Shown one piece after another: positions 19,462 to 29,151 of a stretch of DNA of 29,274 nt. This DNA comes from Zygnema cylindricum (taxonomy: Eukaryota > Streptophyta > Zygnematophyceae > Zygnematales > Zygnemataceae). The position numbers and the translations under genes are program-made. Numbering within the stretch: position 1 is the stretch's first letter; each line of letters starts with the position of its first letter. Where the stretch lies: assembly GCA_037447655.1 (NCBI GenBank), contig JBBHKE010001049.1, positions 126,001 to 155,274 on the forward strand. The letters are read 5' to 3'. The notes under the pieces were generated by a model, which saw nothing but the letters and a program-made list of their open reading frames with translations, was not told the origin of the DNA and searched no databases.

Positions 19462-19570
19462 GTTGGTTGGTTGGTTGGGTGATTGTACGGAAGGAGATGG
19501 TTGGGTGATTGTACGGGTGAATATGGCTGACTGTACGGACGAACTGAGTGATTGTACGGAGAAATTGGTG
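19462..19570 (+). repeat. GATTGTACGG repeats after the expansin 2 stop
   Basis: GATTGTACGG occurs at 19481, 19507 and 19550, with GACTGTACGG at 19529 (spacings 26, 22 and 21 bases), preceded by a TTGG run. The array is probably in the 3' UTR. Each copy carries GTAC, the core recognised by SBP-domain factors in DNA. No AATAAA was seen nearby. Confidence 0.65.
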
Positions 19571-19599
19571 TATCGTACCTTTTGGGGAAGAAGCTGAAC

Positions 19600-20580
19600 C
19601 GGGTTCGAGGAAGAAATTTTGAATAATTTCGGTTTAAAGAATTTAATTGATTTTTGAGGGAAATTGGTGGATTGTGAAGAAATTGTATTTTTATTTGGGG
19701 GCTTTTTTTTTTCTTTTATAATTTTGTGTGGCGAGGAAATCGTTTTTGTACCAAATATAGAGAAGCGGAAATGTCAACGAAAGTCAACCATTTAAATTCA
19801 GTGTGTTAGTATTATTATTTTTTAAGGGTATGATTTTTTAATATGTAGTTTTATTTTTACGTAAAACATGGGTATTCTCAAATTTTTTTTTTTCTAATTT
19901 AGTATAGCGTGGTTTCAACCCATATTTTTGTCTTGTAGGAAAAGGACAAAAGTCTGTACTTTCATCAGGAAGTAGGTCAATTTTTTTAAAAAATAGAGAG
20001 AACAAATAAATGGGAAAAAAGGGAAATTTTAGAAGAGTAGAAACAAAGAAAGTTGCAGGAATTTGTTTTTATTTTAAAAGGGTTTAAAGGGCTAAATTCT
20101 TGTAGGAACTTTCCTCCACTTATCTCCTTTCGGAGTAGTACAAAATAGTGTGGATTTAAGATGAGATAATTCTTACTAAAATTTAGGATCAAAATCTTAA
20201 GGAGATAAGTGGTGTATTTTCCTCAAATATATACATTAAATTTCATAAGTTTTGTTTGTTTTTTTTTTTTATTAAATTATCGAGAAATTACAGAGTATTT
20301 TATTTTTCTCTTTCAGCTTTTCTGGTGTTCTATGCTTATTTTGTTTTATTTTTTCTTAATTCGTAAAATGTGCGTTTATTCAATTTTTTCTCTCAGTTTT
20401 TTTTTGTTCATCTTTTTTTCTGACATGCTTCGACAATTCTTCGACACAATATTCTTCATTTTGTTTTTTTTTGTTTTTTTTTGCTTTACTTGTTTCTCTT
20501 GTGAAATTGTCATGTTCTGAAATTGTGGAATTGTGGACTTCCGGAATTTTACAATTGCTCAACAGAACTGAAACAGAGAA
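19600..20580. other. T-rich 3' flank of expansin 2
   Basis: The plus strand, which is the sense strand of expansin 2, is T-rich with many poly-T runs. The 103-codon plus-strand frame at 20209-20520 is a string of Phe, Leu and Ile from TTT codons and is not supported as a gene. The pattern mirrors the flank of expansin 1. Confidence 0.55.
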
Positions 20581-21364
20581 TTTAAATGTATCGCTTATTT
20601 TGCTAATATAATATAGTGTGAAAAGTACTCTACAGTATTTTTCTGAAAAGAGGACACTGCATTCTGCGTTTCTTTTAGAATTCTGCCTAAATTTTGTTTT
20701 AAAATGTCAGATTTTACCAGAAAAAATTACGAATTATGTTTAATAGAGTAATTCAGTTTATCAGCTAGTCAGTTTTTGATTATGATTATGATTTATGAAT
20801 TTTTTGAGCATAAAGCTGAAATTTTTCAGTTTTTGAACTCCTTATTGCCCAGAGTCCCAACTTCAGAACTAATTAGTATTAGTAGTATCATAATATTAAG
20901 TATTAGTAGTCTTATTACTAATTACCCTTAGTACTAGTTTTTCTGAATCTGAACTCAAGAGTTGACAGTTCACAAGTTTCAGTTTCTGAGCTCGGAACTG
21001 AACTCAGATTCGAGGGTTGAGAATTTTGAGTTTTGTGTGAATAGTCAAAATTTTGAGTTTCTACTCACAATGTGGAGTTCAAGTGTTTAAGTGCTGAACT
21101 CTCGAGTCTTGAGTCCAAAATTTTGAGTTTCTTAACAAAGAACTCAAAATTGCACTAGCCTCAAAAACCCATGATATTGATGTGAATCTCGGCTGTTTTT
21201 GAAGACACAATTATTAATGTTAAAGCATTACTCATTGCACAAATGCCTTGAAAATTCAGCAATTTTTAGCTAAAACTTTACCAATGCTGTCATGATCCTG
21301 TGCTATTTTTTTGGAGCACATCAAGTAGAGTGGATCGGAGATTTGATCCCATGAATTGCAACAG
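20581..21364. other. Low-complexity intergenic DNA with GAGTTT/AAACTC words
   Basis: TTAGTATTAGTAG-type runs at about 20870-20940 are followed by many dispersed GAGTT and AACTC words at 20950-21150, including AAAATTTTGAGTTT near 21023, 21047 and 21117. No coding signal. Confidence 0.5.
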
Positions 21365-21584
21365 TACACCGTTTATCACTATTAGTGTTAATATTTTTCT
21401 GCCACTTAAAACATCTTTTCTCCGTACACAATTGTCCGATTTTCAATTTGAGACCGCCAATTGGAAGCCGAGAATCTTACCTTTCAATCACAACCGTCAG
21501 ATTAACAATCGGACAAGTGTGTACGGAGAAAATATGTTTTAAGTGGCAAAAAGAACATTGACACTAATAGCGATACACGGTGTG
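21365..21584. mobile_element. Foldback-type MITE of the TACACC family (copy 9)
   Basis: It starts TACACCGTTTATCACTATTAG and ends CTAATAGCGATACACGGTGTG. The inverted repeats are long, about 75 bp on each side, including GCCACTTAAAACAT, TTTTCTCCGTACACA and TTGTCCGATT against their inverses. It is related to the element at 8974-9206. The right TA is mutated to TG. A single strand could fold into a long hairpin. Confidence 0.8.
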
Positions 21585-21670
21585 AATTTCATGGCAACAT
21601 GAGATTAATGTTGATCTGAATCTGGGTTATCTAGGAAACACGCGAATTATCTTGGAATTCCATGGAAAAA

Positions 21671-21728
21671 TGTGATCAATGTTGATTAAAATCTGAAAAT
21701 GTGGCCAATGTTGATTAAAATCCGGCTT
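21671..21728 (+). repeat. Two-unit 29-bp tandem repeat
   Basis: TGTGATCAATGTTGATTAAA and TGTGGCCAATGTTGATTAAA begin units at 21671 and 21700. A weaker echo (ATTAATGTTGATCTGAATCT) lies at about 21605-21624. Confidence 0.6.
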
Positions 21729-23046
21729 ACTTGTGAAGTCACGATTCAAAATTGTTAAAATTATTCGAGCAAATTTGGAATTTCAATGTAACGAGGAGCT
21801 AAAATGCATTAGAAGTCCAATTTGAATTTTCTGCTTAATTTTACCAAAAATGTTTTAATGTTTAATAATGTAAGTTTCCAGCAATGTTGTAAGGAATTAA
21901 TGGTATTTCTTGGTAATCATGAATTAAAGTAGAAATTTCCCAGGATTTTGGTGTTACAACTCTACCGCACGTGTGTATGTCTTAAAAAGTTAAAACCCAA
22001 ATTGGAAAACAAACGAGGAACGTAGATTGTTTTTGAGAGGACGTGGTAATCTCTAAACCTTACACGTGGCTACCTTTTGATTCCAGAGTGGTCACGTAGG
22101 CGGGAAAACTGGCGGGAACTTTGGCTTACGTGGAAGGTGAAACGGCGTGCGTTGAAAAACAAGCCCTAATTTTCCAGCCTTCGTACTATGTATTCGTATT
22201 TTTCAAAAGTATGAACTCTAAAACTTTTAGTTTCCGAATGCATCCGTTCTTCTTTCTAAAGCTCGTACTTTCTCTGGTCCGACGGTATGTGGATCCCAAC
22301 CGATCTTAAAACAAAGTTATGTTTTTAAAAAGTTTAACCTTTAAATCCGGTCTCGAAAACCGCTAAAATTCAAACGACGCCTGTACATGCTGTCCACGTG
22401 GCAATTTAGAGCAGTCGTTGAATAGTCGCTTTCGTTCGATCAAGTACAGTACCAGAAATACACGGCGAATCTAGTGCCTTTAATTTCTGACAAAATTAAC
22501 ATTACTACCGCAAATCACGGAAAGACCAAGGATGCTCTCTGACATATGTTAGACAGAACTACAGTACAGTAATGTAATGTACTTTACGGTACCTTGCAGG
22601 TGGTGTACATCCTGCCTTCCTGGGATGTGACCTTTCGACCTTTCTTTTGTCCTTTTTTGGTCGTTTGCGCCATTAATGCGACCGTCGATTGCCGATCCAG
22701 TTTAGGCCGTACAATTTGAGTTGAGGTTTAGTTTACGGTTGCGATGGCGAGTTCCATTCTTTACCAAAAAATTAGTTGAATTGACGTTTTGTGAAATAGA
22801 ACAGCTACAGTGACGCCGTACGGTACGGATTGCCAGCAGTTTAAGCCCACTTGTGTAGATGTCGTTCCCGCATAGCACGTCGAAAACGTCACTAAATTGA
22901 CGGACTGCATTCCATTTCTGACTTTTTGTTAACTTATCGAACAGAGCCCATTCGTCGTAGTGCGGATAAAATCAATCATTTAACATCATTTGGATTTGTG
23001 AATGTTTTATTTAATATTAATGGTAACTTATTTGGTTATTCCATCC
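21729..23046. other. 1.3-kb intergenic stretch, no gene seen
   Basis: Mixed-composition DNA with scattered GTAC, including repeated CAGTA near 22560. Short frames (for example 22121-22309) show no motif. The 126-codon frame at 22926-23306 runs straight through the tRNA gene and is rejected. Confidence 0.5.
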
Positions 23047-23118
23047 GGATCTGTGGCGCAATGGTAGCGCGTCCGACTCCAGATCGGAAGGTTGCGTGTT
23101 CGATTCACGTCAGGTTCA
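23047..23118 (+). tRNA. tRNA-Trp (CCA)
   Basis: A 72-base tRNA with all arms. The acceptor stem pairs GGATCTG with CAGGTTC (two G-U pairs), followed by A73. The A box is TGGCGCAATGG and the B box GTTCGATTC. The anticodon loop CTCCAGA at 23077-23083 has CCA at 23079-23081, inside the stem TCCGA/TCGGA. CCA and these arms match plant nuclear tRNA-Trp; changes in the acceptor and anticodon stems are paired, so structure is kept. There is no intron and no encoded CCA tail. TTTT at 23140-23143 is a plausible Pol III stop. Likely functional. Confidence 0.93.
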
Positions 23119-23139
23119 AACCTGATCTTCAGATCTACG

Positions 23140-23143
23140 TTTT
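23140..23143 (+). terminator. Likely Pol III terminator of tRNA-Trp
   Basis: TTTT run 22 bases after the tRNA; longer T runs follow near 23171-23176. Confidence 0.4.
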
Positions 23144-23166
23144 CCCCAATTGGGAGGGAATGAATC

Positions 23167-23603
23167 GGGGATTTTTTGAGGATTCCCACATTCAACTGGA
23201 AATCCTCAGTTTCCAGTTTCGATGTCGATCGGGCCACCAATACTTACCGATATGCCAGTCTAGATACTTAATTACTCAGGGCGGACTTCCATTAGCGAAA
23301 ATGTAGTGTTGTTTACTGAGGCCGTACCGTTTTGTGCAAGTCCGTAGCAGTCTTTTTTTGAAACAAGAAAACCATCTTTACGGAAGAATCTCCAAGGGGA
23401 TTTTTTGAGGATTCCCTCATTCAACTGAAATCCTCAGTTTCCAGTTCCGATGATATGCCAGTCTAGATACTTAATTACTTAGGGCGGACTTCCATTAGCG
23501 AAAATGTAGGGTTGTTTACTGAGGGCCGTACCTTTTTGTGCAAGTCCTTACCAGTTTTTTTTTTAAAACAAGAAAAACATCTTTACGGAATAATCTGCAG
23601 GGT
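23167..23603 (+). repeat. Two-copy tandem repeat of ~229 bp beside the tRNA gene
   Basis: Copy 1 is 23167-23395 and copy 2 is 23396-23603. Both open GGGGATTTTTTGAGGATTCC and contain GATATGCCAGTCTAGATACT and GGCGGACTTCCATTAGCG, then a poly-T/A stretch and CATCTTTACGGAA. Copy 2 lacks about 25 bases found near 23225-23250. An inverted, partial match to the CGGACTTCCATTA block lies at 24150-24165. Confidence 0.85.
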
Positions 23604-24195
23604 TGTAGGCTTAAAACCTGACCGTCGGATGCATTGCACTTTTTATGCGAGACGCCACGTTGCCAATCCTACAGTGTGTGGCAACCGTCCACAGTGAGAA
23701 CAACTTGCACACATTGAACGTGTAAAAATGGGCCGCGTGAAAAAAGAAAAAAATATATGATGAGTGCGAGTTTATGTGCGTACACGTCGCATGGGCCATG
23801 TGCCTTCCGCCTGGGTGGATGTGAATCCGCCGAAATTATCCCGTCACGCTCCCACCATCAAATTTTCCCGCCGCCTTTTTCTTGTTGCGTTTTGAAATTT
23901 TGGGTAGTATAGTATAATGCCCTCTGTACGGGTCAATAATTACCCCCGCTGGTACAGATATTACCTCTGGTGTTACAAATATTGCGTCCAGACTTTGCAT
24001 TAGAAGATTATATTACGATTTTAAGCATGTAATACTAACCTACGTCTTGCGAACCAGCATGAGCCACACAAATAAAAAGTGGTTTACTGACGTAACCTAA
24101 TAGAAGGCACGATCTTTAGTAAACGAATCCGTACAATTATTGAAACGCCTAATGGAAGTCCGACCTTAAATATCAAAACATGCGAAATAAAAAAT
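23604..24195. other. Intergenic DNA with one inverted repeat relic
   Basis: No gene seen. TAATGGAAGTCCGACC at 24150-24165 is the inverse, with one mismatch, of a 16-base block in the tandem repeat at 23167-23603, and may be a relic of a third copy. Confidence 0.5.
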
Positions 24196-24393
24196 GTAGT
24201 ACGCTGATACCACGCTAAATATAGTACACAAGTACAACTCAAAATATATTACATTGGTACCACACAAAACATCGTACGCTGGTACCACTCAAAATATAGT
24301 ACACTAGTACCACTCAAAATATTGTACATTCGTACCACTCAAAATATAGTACGTTGGTGACCACTTAAAATATTATAAGTTAGTACCACACTA
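24196..24393 (+). repeat. Tandem array of ~25-bp GTAC-bearing units
   Basis: About eight degenerate units of the form CTCAAAATATAGTACACTAGTACCA, each with one GTAC and one (G)GTACCA word, spaced 24-32 bp. Units vary at single positions (ATAGTAC, ATTGTAC, ATCGTAC). No coding function or element boundary is visible. Confidence 0.8.
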
Positions 24394-25131
24394 CAGTACA
24401 ATTAGAATGAGTTGTATGGATTTTGAGCTATGTCAAGCCCGGGTGCGAGTTCGGCACACCTTCAATTTTCTAGGATTTATGGGCCTTTCCAACCTTGTAC
24501 TCTCATCAATGTACGGAAACTGAGGCGCACAACTCTGGACCATTTCCTATATCCCCAATACTGAGCGCGACGCACTTGAGTTCACGCCTAACAGAGGTCG
24601 GACCGCAAAGTTGCTCCGTCTCAAAGATGGCAGTTCCGTTCCTTGGGACCAGTTTCCACCACCCTTCCTATAGGAGGGTACATTGTGGAATTCCACGTAA
24701 CTTTTGGGATTGTTATTTAGATTACGCGGTTAGGTGTCATCAAGACTTCCGTTTAGGTTCAACCGACCTAGGATCCATTAAAGAACTTAGGTCAAAGTTT
24801 GGCGTTTTCGCGTCACTTCAGTACTTTGTCATCTAATAGTGGAACCAACTTTGACTTTCGGCCACGGATATAGCCGCAGTTGGGAGTATAACTTTCAGCC
24901 CCATGTGTAGTACGGATTAATTTATCGTATGTCAGATCAATTGCATCTGCTCTCCGCTGATTGGCTAGTTGCATGACTTTGACCTTTCGTACCTACAACC
25001 GGACAAACTTTGATGTATAAGGCACTTGGGTCTAAAGGAGACAAGTTGCTTTTCAGTACTGTCTCCTGAGAAAACCCCCACGAAGTTCCAAGCAAACCTT
25101 TTATTGGAGAACTTTTAGCTTGTATGTTTGG
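24394..25131. other. Intergenic DNA, nothing recognised
   Basis: Moderate-GC spacer. The 113-codon frame at 24495-24836 has no recognisable motif. Confidence 0.45.
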
Positions 25132-25424
25132 TAGTGTTGAGTATCGGGTAAATTCATATCGCGATAATTTCGATATTCGATATATCGAATATTGATCGAG
25201 CAGATTCCTCGATATATCGTACCGGGACCAACATAAATTATCGCGATATATATCGCAAAAAATGGGTGTCCATACAGTCCTAGTACCGAAAATCATACGA
25301 TATATCGGCGATATATATTGCGATAATTTGGTTTTCGATATATCGAAGCAATATATCGATTATCGGCTTCCTGAAATTAGATATATATCGAATATCGGCA
25401 AAAGGTCCTCGATACCCAACACTA
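25132..25424. mobile_element. hAT-like MITE rich in CGATATATCG
   Basis: A 293-bp element with inverted ends TAGTGTTGAGTATCG and CGATACCCAACACTA (14 of 15 positions). It is flanked by a near-perfect 8-bp duplication, ATGTTTGG at 25124-25131 and GTGTTTGG at 25425-25432. The interior is packed with the palindromes CGATATATCG and ATCGCGATA. Eight-base duplications point to hAT. No coding capacity. Confidence 0.78.
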
Positions 25425-25432
25425 GTGTTTGG

Positions 25433-25948
25433 ACTTTGTTGCCATCTTTGTTTTGGAATCTATCTTTTTTTGGGAATCGTAGTTCGGGCGGGTAGTTGGC
25501 ACTATCCGTCTTTTTGGGCGATTCAGGCTTTTTGCTGCTTGAAACTGAGTAGAGTCTTGTCGGATCCGAGGTGAGGAACCTGAGGGGTTAATGAGGATCT
25601 TACCTGGTTTCAGTACCATTGGGAGAGAGTTCGTCTCTGCTTTGTGTCATCGTTTATTGCCGGGGTATGTTGAGCTTGCTTTGCCATTATTCATAATTGC
25701 ACCTTATATTATATTTTTCGGGGCAAGTTGAAATTGTTAAATCTGAAATAGCCTATTACCTTTAATTGTTTATTATATTTCAGCGTGAGGTTCATCTGTG
25801 TATTGTAGAAATTAATGGTTCTTTTAGTATTTTCTAGGTCTAAAATGAAATGTAGAAAAGAAGCTAAGGCAGTCTGCCTCTAACTCCTCTCTTCAGCTCC
25901 CACACTTCTCGCATTATCTGAATGTTGAAGAGGGAGCTAGAGCCATGG
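25433..25948. other. Intergenic DNA, nothing recognised
   Basis: No gene or clear element. GCAGTCTGCC and similar short palindromes near 25868 were not interpretable. Confidence 0.45.
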
Positions 25949-26162
25949 TTGCCTGTGCTGTCCAGAGAGTGACAGGCAGTTGGTTTTAGTAGGTTGGTTT
26001 TAGTAGGTTTACTAAAAAGACTTGTGCTGTCCAAAGAGAGAGACAGTCAGTTGTTTTTAGTAGGTTTACTAAAAAGGTAATTGACGAACCCAGGATTTGA
26101 TCCTATTACCCGCCGTCCGTCATCTTAGCCGGTAGAGGTTAGCTTTATCCTACAAGTCTAAG
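25949..26162 (-). mobile_element. tRNA-derived SINE-like sequence
   Basis: On the minus strand a Pol III-type A box (TAACCTCTACCGG, about 26130-26142) is followed by a B box (GGATCAAATCC, about 26093-26103) at the normal distance. A tail then holds two diverged copies, about 60-70 bp each, carrying the perfect hairpin TTTTAGTA/TACTAAAA and the word GGACAGCACA. Acceptor-stem pairing is poor, so this is not a working tRNA. A tRNA head plus unrelated tail is typical of SINEs; the ends are not defined. Confidence 0.45.
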
Positions 26163-26226
26163 ACCAAAGGTAAATTATATAAGGTTTGACAAATATATAA
26201 ATAATTAGACGTGAACAGAAATTATG

Positions 26227-26450
26227 TGGTCTCCATTGACCCACAGAATGAGCAACCTATGTAAAGCCTCTAGGATAATATTTTCCCCTTCCACTTTCCC
26301 ACTGAATAAGTGCCGCCCAGGCACACAAATATTCTGACCACCCTCACCCCTGTGAGGACAAGACTCCCTTGAGTCAAACGTAAAAAGAATCACTGAATTT
26401 GCTCCCCTGAGCAGTAAGTTATGGCTGGTCAAAGATGACCTTTATAGTTA
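26227..26450 (-). repeat. Repeat R, copy 1 (interrupted)
   Basis: Reverse-oriented copy of the segment at 28146-28396. Shared blocks on the minus strand include CCATAACTTACTGCT, GAGCAAATTCAG, GATTCTTTTT, GGCACTTATTC and TTATCCTAGAGGCTTT. The copy appears to continue at 27145-27172 with the hairpin-forming CCTCTCT/AGAGAGG, so the element at 26451-27144 has split it. Confidence 0.75.
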
Positions 26451-27144
26451 TATCATAGATGTCCTATTCGTACGGATTTGGACTTTTTTCCGATTACTAC
26501 GTAGTATTCGCTTGTTTCGTACAATTTGTATATTTCGTACGTCACATACTGTACGGAAATTGTAGAACATTAAAAAAAAAACGTTGCATCATTTGCACGC
26601 CCGTATTTTTTATGTCCTCCACTCCGTCTTTAGAAGGAAGCCGCCGTTGGAGATGCCGTAAATTTCGGCGCTCACCGCTTGTTCAGTTTTGCTTCATTTG
26701 CGCGCTCGTATTTTTATCTGAGCGGCGAGCCGCGGAATTTATGGCCTCTCGCACGCGTATTTTTATCTGAGCGGCGAGCGGCGGAATTTATGGCGTCTCT
26801 CACGCGTATTTTTATCTGAGCGTCGAGCAACAGAATTTATGGCCTCTCCAATGGCGGCTTCCTTGAGCTGTTTTGCTTCATTTGCGCGCCCGTATTTTCA
26901 CCTGTCCTCCACTCTGTCTTTAGAAGGAAGCCGCCGTTGGAAACGCCGTAAATTCCGGCGCTCGCCACTAGTTCGTTGCATTTATCATTTTTTTACGGTA
27001 TTGAATATTTAAATTTTTATTAATACTTGTTAAAAAAGTACGAATTTTACCTACGAATTTTAAAAGTTTGAAATTGTTTTATGCGCAAAAAACGTAGTAT
27101 TCGTTAGTTTACTCCGTGCGTTTTATGCGCATAGGACATCTATG
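26451..27144. mobile_element. TIR element inserted in repeat R
   Basis: TCATAGATGTCCTAT at 26453-26467 is exactly inverted at 27131-27145. AGTTA borders both sides (26446-26450 and 27145-27149) and may be the target duplication; comparison with the uninterrupted R copy at 28146 supports an insertion here. The interior is minisatellite-like. No transposase. Exact ends and superfamily are unsure. Confidence 0.6.
26590..26976 (+). repeat. Nested minisatellite inside the TIR element
   Basis: Three 50-bp units at 26700-26849 share GCGTATTTTTATCTGAGCGG and GGAATTTATGGCCTCTC-type segments. They are flanked by two ~97-bp direct repeats, 26590-26685 and 26880-26976, each with GTCTTTAGAAGGAAGCCGCC and GCCGTAAATT. 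All parts share a CG(C/T)CGTATTTT core. Frames through it, such as 26459-26770, are not supported as genes. Confidence 0.8.
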
Positions 27145-27172
27145 AGTTACAACCTCTCTTAGAGAGAGGTAC

Positions 27173-28145
27173 CTAAATATCACTAAGTCTTGATCTGCCT
27201 ACTCACGACTACCTACTACTACACCCTAGTCCAATAGGAACACTATATAGTACAAGAAGGTACAATGGGCGATGTACTTATTGTACGTCCATTGTACAAC
27301 ATGGTCTACAAGGTGACACCTCTCAAATCGGGAGCCATGGTTCCTCCTCCCATCTTCTCCGGTATCAAATAATGCGGGGCCACGTGGTACCGCGTGACGC
27401 AATCTCCAAATGCCGCCAAAATCTCATTTCGAGTGGCGGCTACAATGCTGGCCGTCCGATCAAAACATATTTTACACGGTTTAGATTCGCGTACGTGCAT
27501 GAATCGTTCCTCTTCGTTAAGTTGGTGTTAATTAGCCGTCCCGGTAATGTTTAAATACCTTTGAAATCTATCACATGTATTGTTTCGGTAACGCCTTAGT
27601 GGATAAGGCTAACGTCTGCAATTTGAACCACAGACCCAAGTTCAAATCGGGAAGTAGGCAAGATTTTGGTAAAATATTCTCAACGTCAAATTCTGCCACT
27701 TTCTAAATATGGTGGCAGCCATAGCGTGCCTTTGATCCTCACTATCTCCCTTTAAGTATAACTAAAATAGACAAGTGAACTATTAATTAACTCTTTTCAA
27801 CTTGAACTAATTCATTTAACGGTAACTATATACGTCATGCATAGATACAGTTTTGTAAAGTACGCAGTACGGTACGGTCCAGAAACGGATACTGCAGATT
27901 TTGTTTTGACTGCGAAACAAATATCGCGCAAGTATTTATGATGGCTTCGATTACGGCATCTCCGGGGATTACGGGAACCAATCCACCTATGACATGTGTC
28001 GACTTGTTAGCCATGTCGTACAATGGCCGTACAGAAAGTACACTGGCACCTGTACCTTTTTGTACGACAAAGTATTATGATTGGTGTTTTACTTCAGTAG
28101 ATAGAGTTTTAGAGAGATAGGATTAGAAAAATTTGGTAGATAGGA
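27173..28145. other. Intergenic DNA between inverted R copies
   Basis: About 1 kb with GTAC-rich stretches (27247-27300, 27858-27880 and 28018-28065). A SINE-like tRNA segment lies at 27587-27655. Frames of about 60 codons at 27306-27554 and 27835-28120 lack motifs. Confidence 0.5.
27587..27655 (+). mobile_element. tRNA-like (SINE-type) promoter segment
   Basis: TAACGCCTTAGTGGATAAGGC forms a good D-arm/A box (GCCT pairs with AGGC). GTCTG/CAGAC forms an anticodon-like stem, but with a 12-base loop, and AGTTCAAATCG resembles a B box. The T stem and acceptor stem pair poorly, so it is not a working tRNA; a tRNA-derived SINE or tRNA pseudogene is likely. Confidence 0.4.
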
Positions 28146-28396
28146 CCCTCTCTCCGAGAGAGCTTCTGTACAATAGTTCAACTTTGACCCTCCATAACTT
28201 ACTGCTTAGGGAGCAAATTCAGAGATTCTTTTTGCTATCGACTTAAAGGAGTCTTGCCTTCAAACTTGTGAACGTGGTTAGAGTTTTTTGTATGCCAAGG
28301 TGGCACTTATTCTTGCTGAAACTCAAAGGGGCCAGGGTTATCCTAGAGGCTTTGTGTGAGCTGCTTACTTTGAGGACCTATAGAGGTCTCGGAGTT
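28146..28396 (+). repeat. Repeat R, copy 2
   Basis: The uninterrupted forward copy of R, about 250 bp. It begins with the hairpin CTCTCTCCGAGAGAG and ends near AGAGGTCTCGG. It is homologous to the inverted copies at 26227-27172 and 29152-29274. It lies about 70 bases before the gag frame. R is inverted relative to the next copy, so it is not behaving as a pair of LTRs. Confidence 0.75.
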
Positions 28397-28466
28397 GCAG
28401 GTTATAGGCCCACCCTCTAGGGTGCCCATCTTCAATGGAATTGGCTTCATTTATTAGGAAAGAATA

Positions 28467-29150
28467 ATGATAGGGGCTCTATGTGAGAAAAGGTTTTGGG
28501 GAATAGTGAGTGGACGCGCGAGGCATCTATCCAGTATAAGGATTCCTCCACGGTTTACAAGAAGCAGATTCACCAGAGATGCAGATCCATCTCAAACGGA
28601 GGAGACAATGGAAGGGGAGGTGGTGGACAAAGGGAAGGAGAAGGAGACGGTCACACGAATAACAATCGGTTCGGCATTCATGTCACCTATTCCAAGAACG
28701 GAGGAGAATGACACCGATACTTGGGACTACAACAATATGGGGGCAAAGCACTTCTTCCTCCGCCATCTTACTCAAGGGCTTGCATCTCCTCATTTGCAGG
28801 TAGAGAGTACATCCGATCTTTGGGTGGCTTTCATAGAGATGTACCGAAGTGGTTCGATACAGCAACAAAAGTTGGCTGATCAAAAAATTGACGCATATGT
28901 ATACAAGGGGGGGAAGATGTTGGATTTTTGTAATGAGCTCACAACAATTTTCATGGAGCTAGAGAGTGCCTGACAAATTGAAACTGAAAAGATGAAGGTT
29001 AACTGCTTGCTCATGAAGTTAGCGGATGAGTTCGAGAACACAGTCAACCGTGTGTAGGACTTGCCAAACTCAAAGTGGATATATAATTCAGTGGTAGGGA
29101 TGATTATCGTTCCGGAGAATATGATGGAGATCCGAAGGGGAGGAAAGTGA
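28467..29150 (+). pseudogene. Broken Ty1/copia-type gag fragment
   Basis: The open part (28467-28973) encodes 168 residues. The C-terminal half has the UBN2/copia gag pattern: a Trp (WDYNNMGAKHFF), about 35 residues on DLWVAFIEMY, then a helix ending QQQKLADQKI, and CNELTTIFMELES. The same frame continues with gag-like sequence (KVNCLLMKLADEFENTVNRV) after a stop at 28971-28973 and meets another stop at 29055-29057 and a third at 29148-29150. Gag would form the particle of the retrotransposon. No zinc knuckle, protease, integrase or reverse transcriptase follows. The N-terminal 70 residues have no gag similarity and may be chance sequence. A decayed element fragment. Confidence 0.75.
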
Positions 29151-29151
29151 A

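Noticed and set aside
20209-20520. Phe/Leu-rich 103-codon frame resembling a membrane protein
   Set aside because: Same reason: poly-T composition rather than coding constraint.
22926-23306. 126-codon frame
   Set aside because: It reads straight through the tRNA-Trp gene and into the tandem repeat.
27587-27655. A second functional tRNA gene
   Set aside because: The D-arm is good, but the anticodon loop has 12 bases and the T and acceptor stems do not pair.
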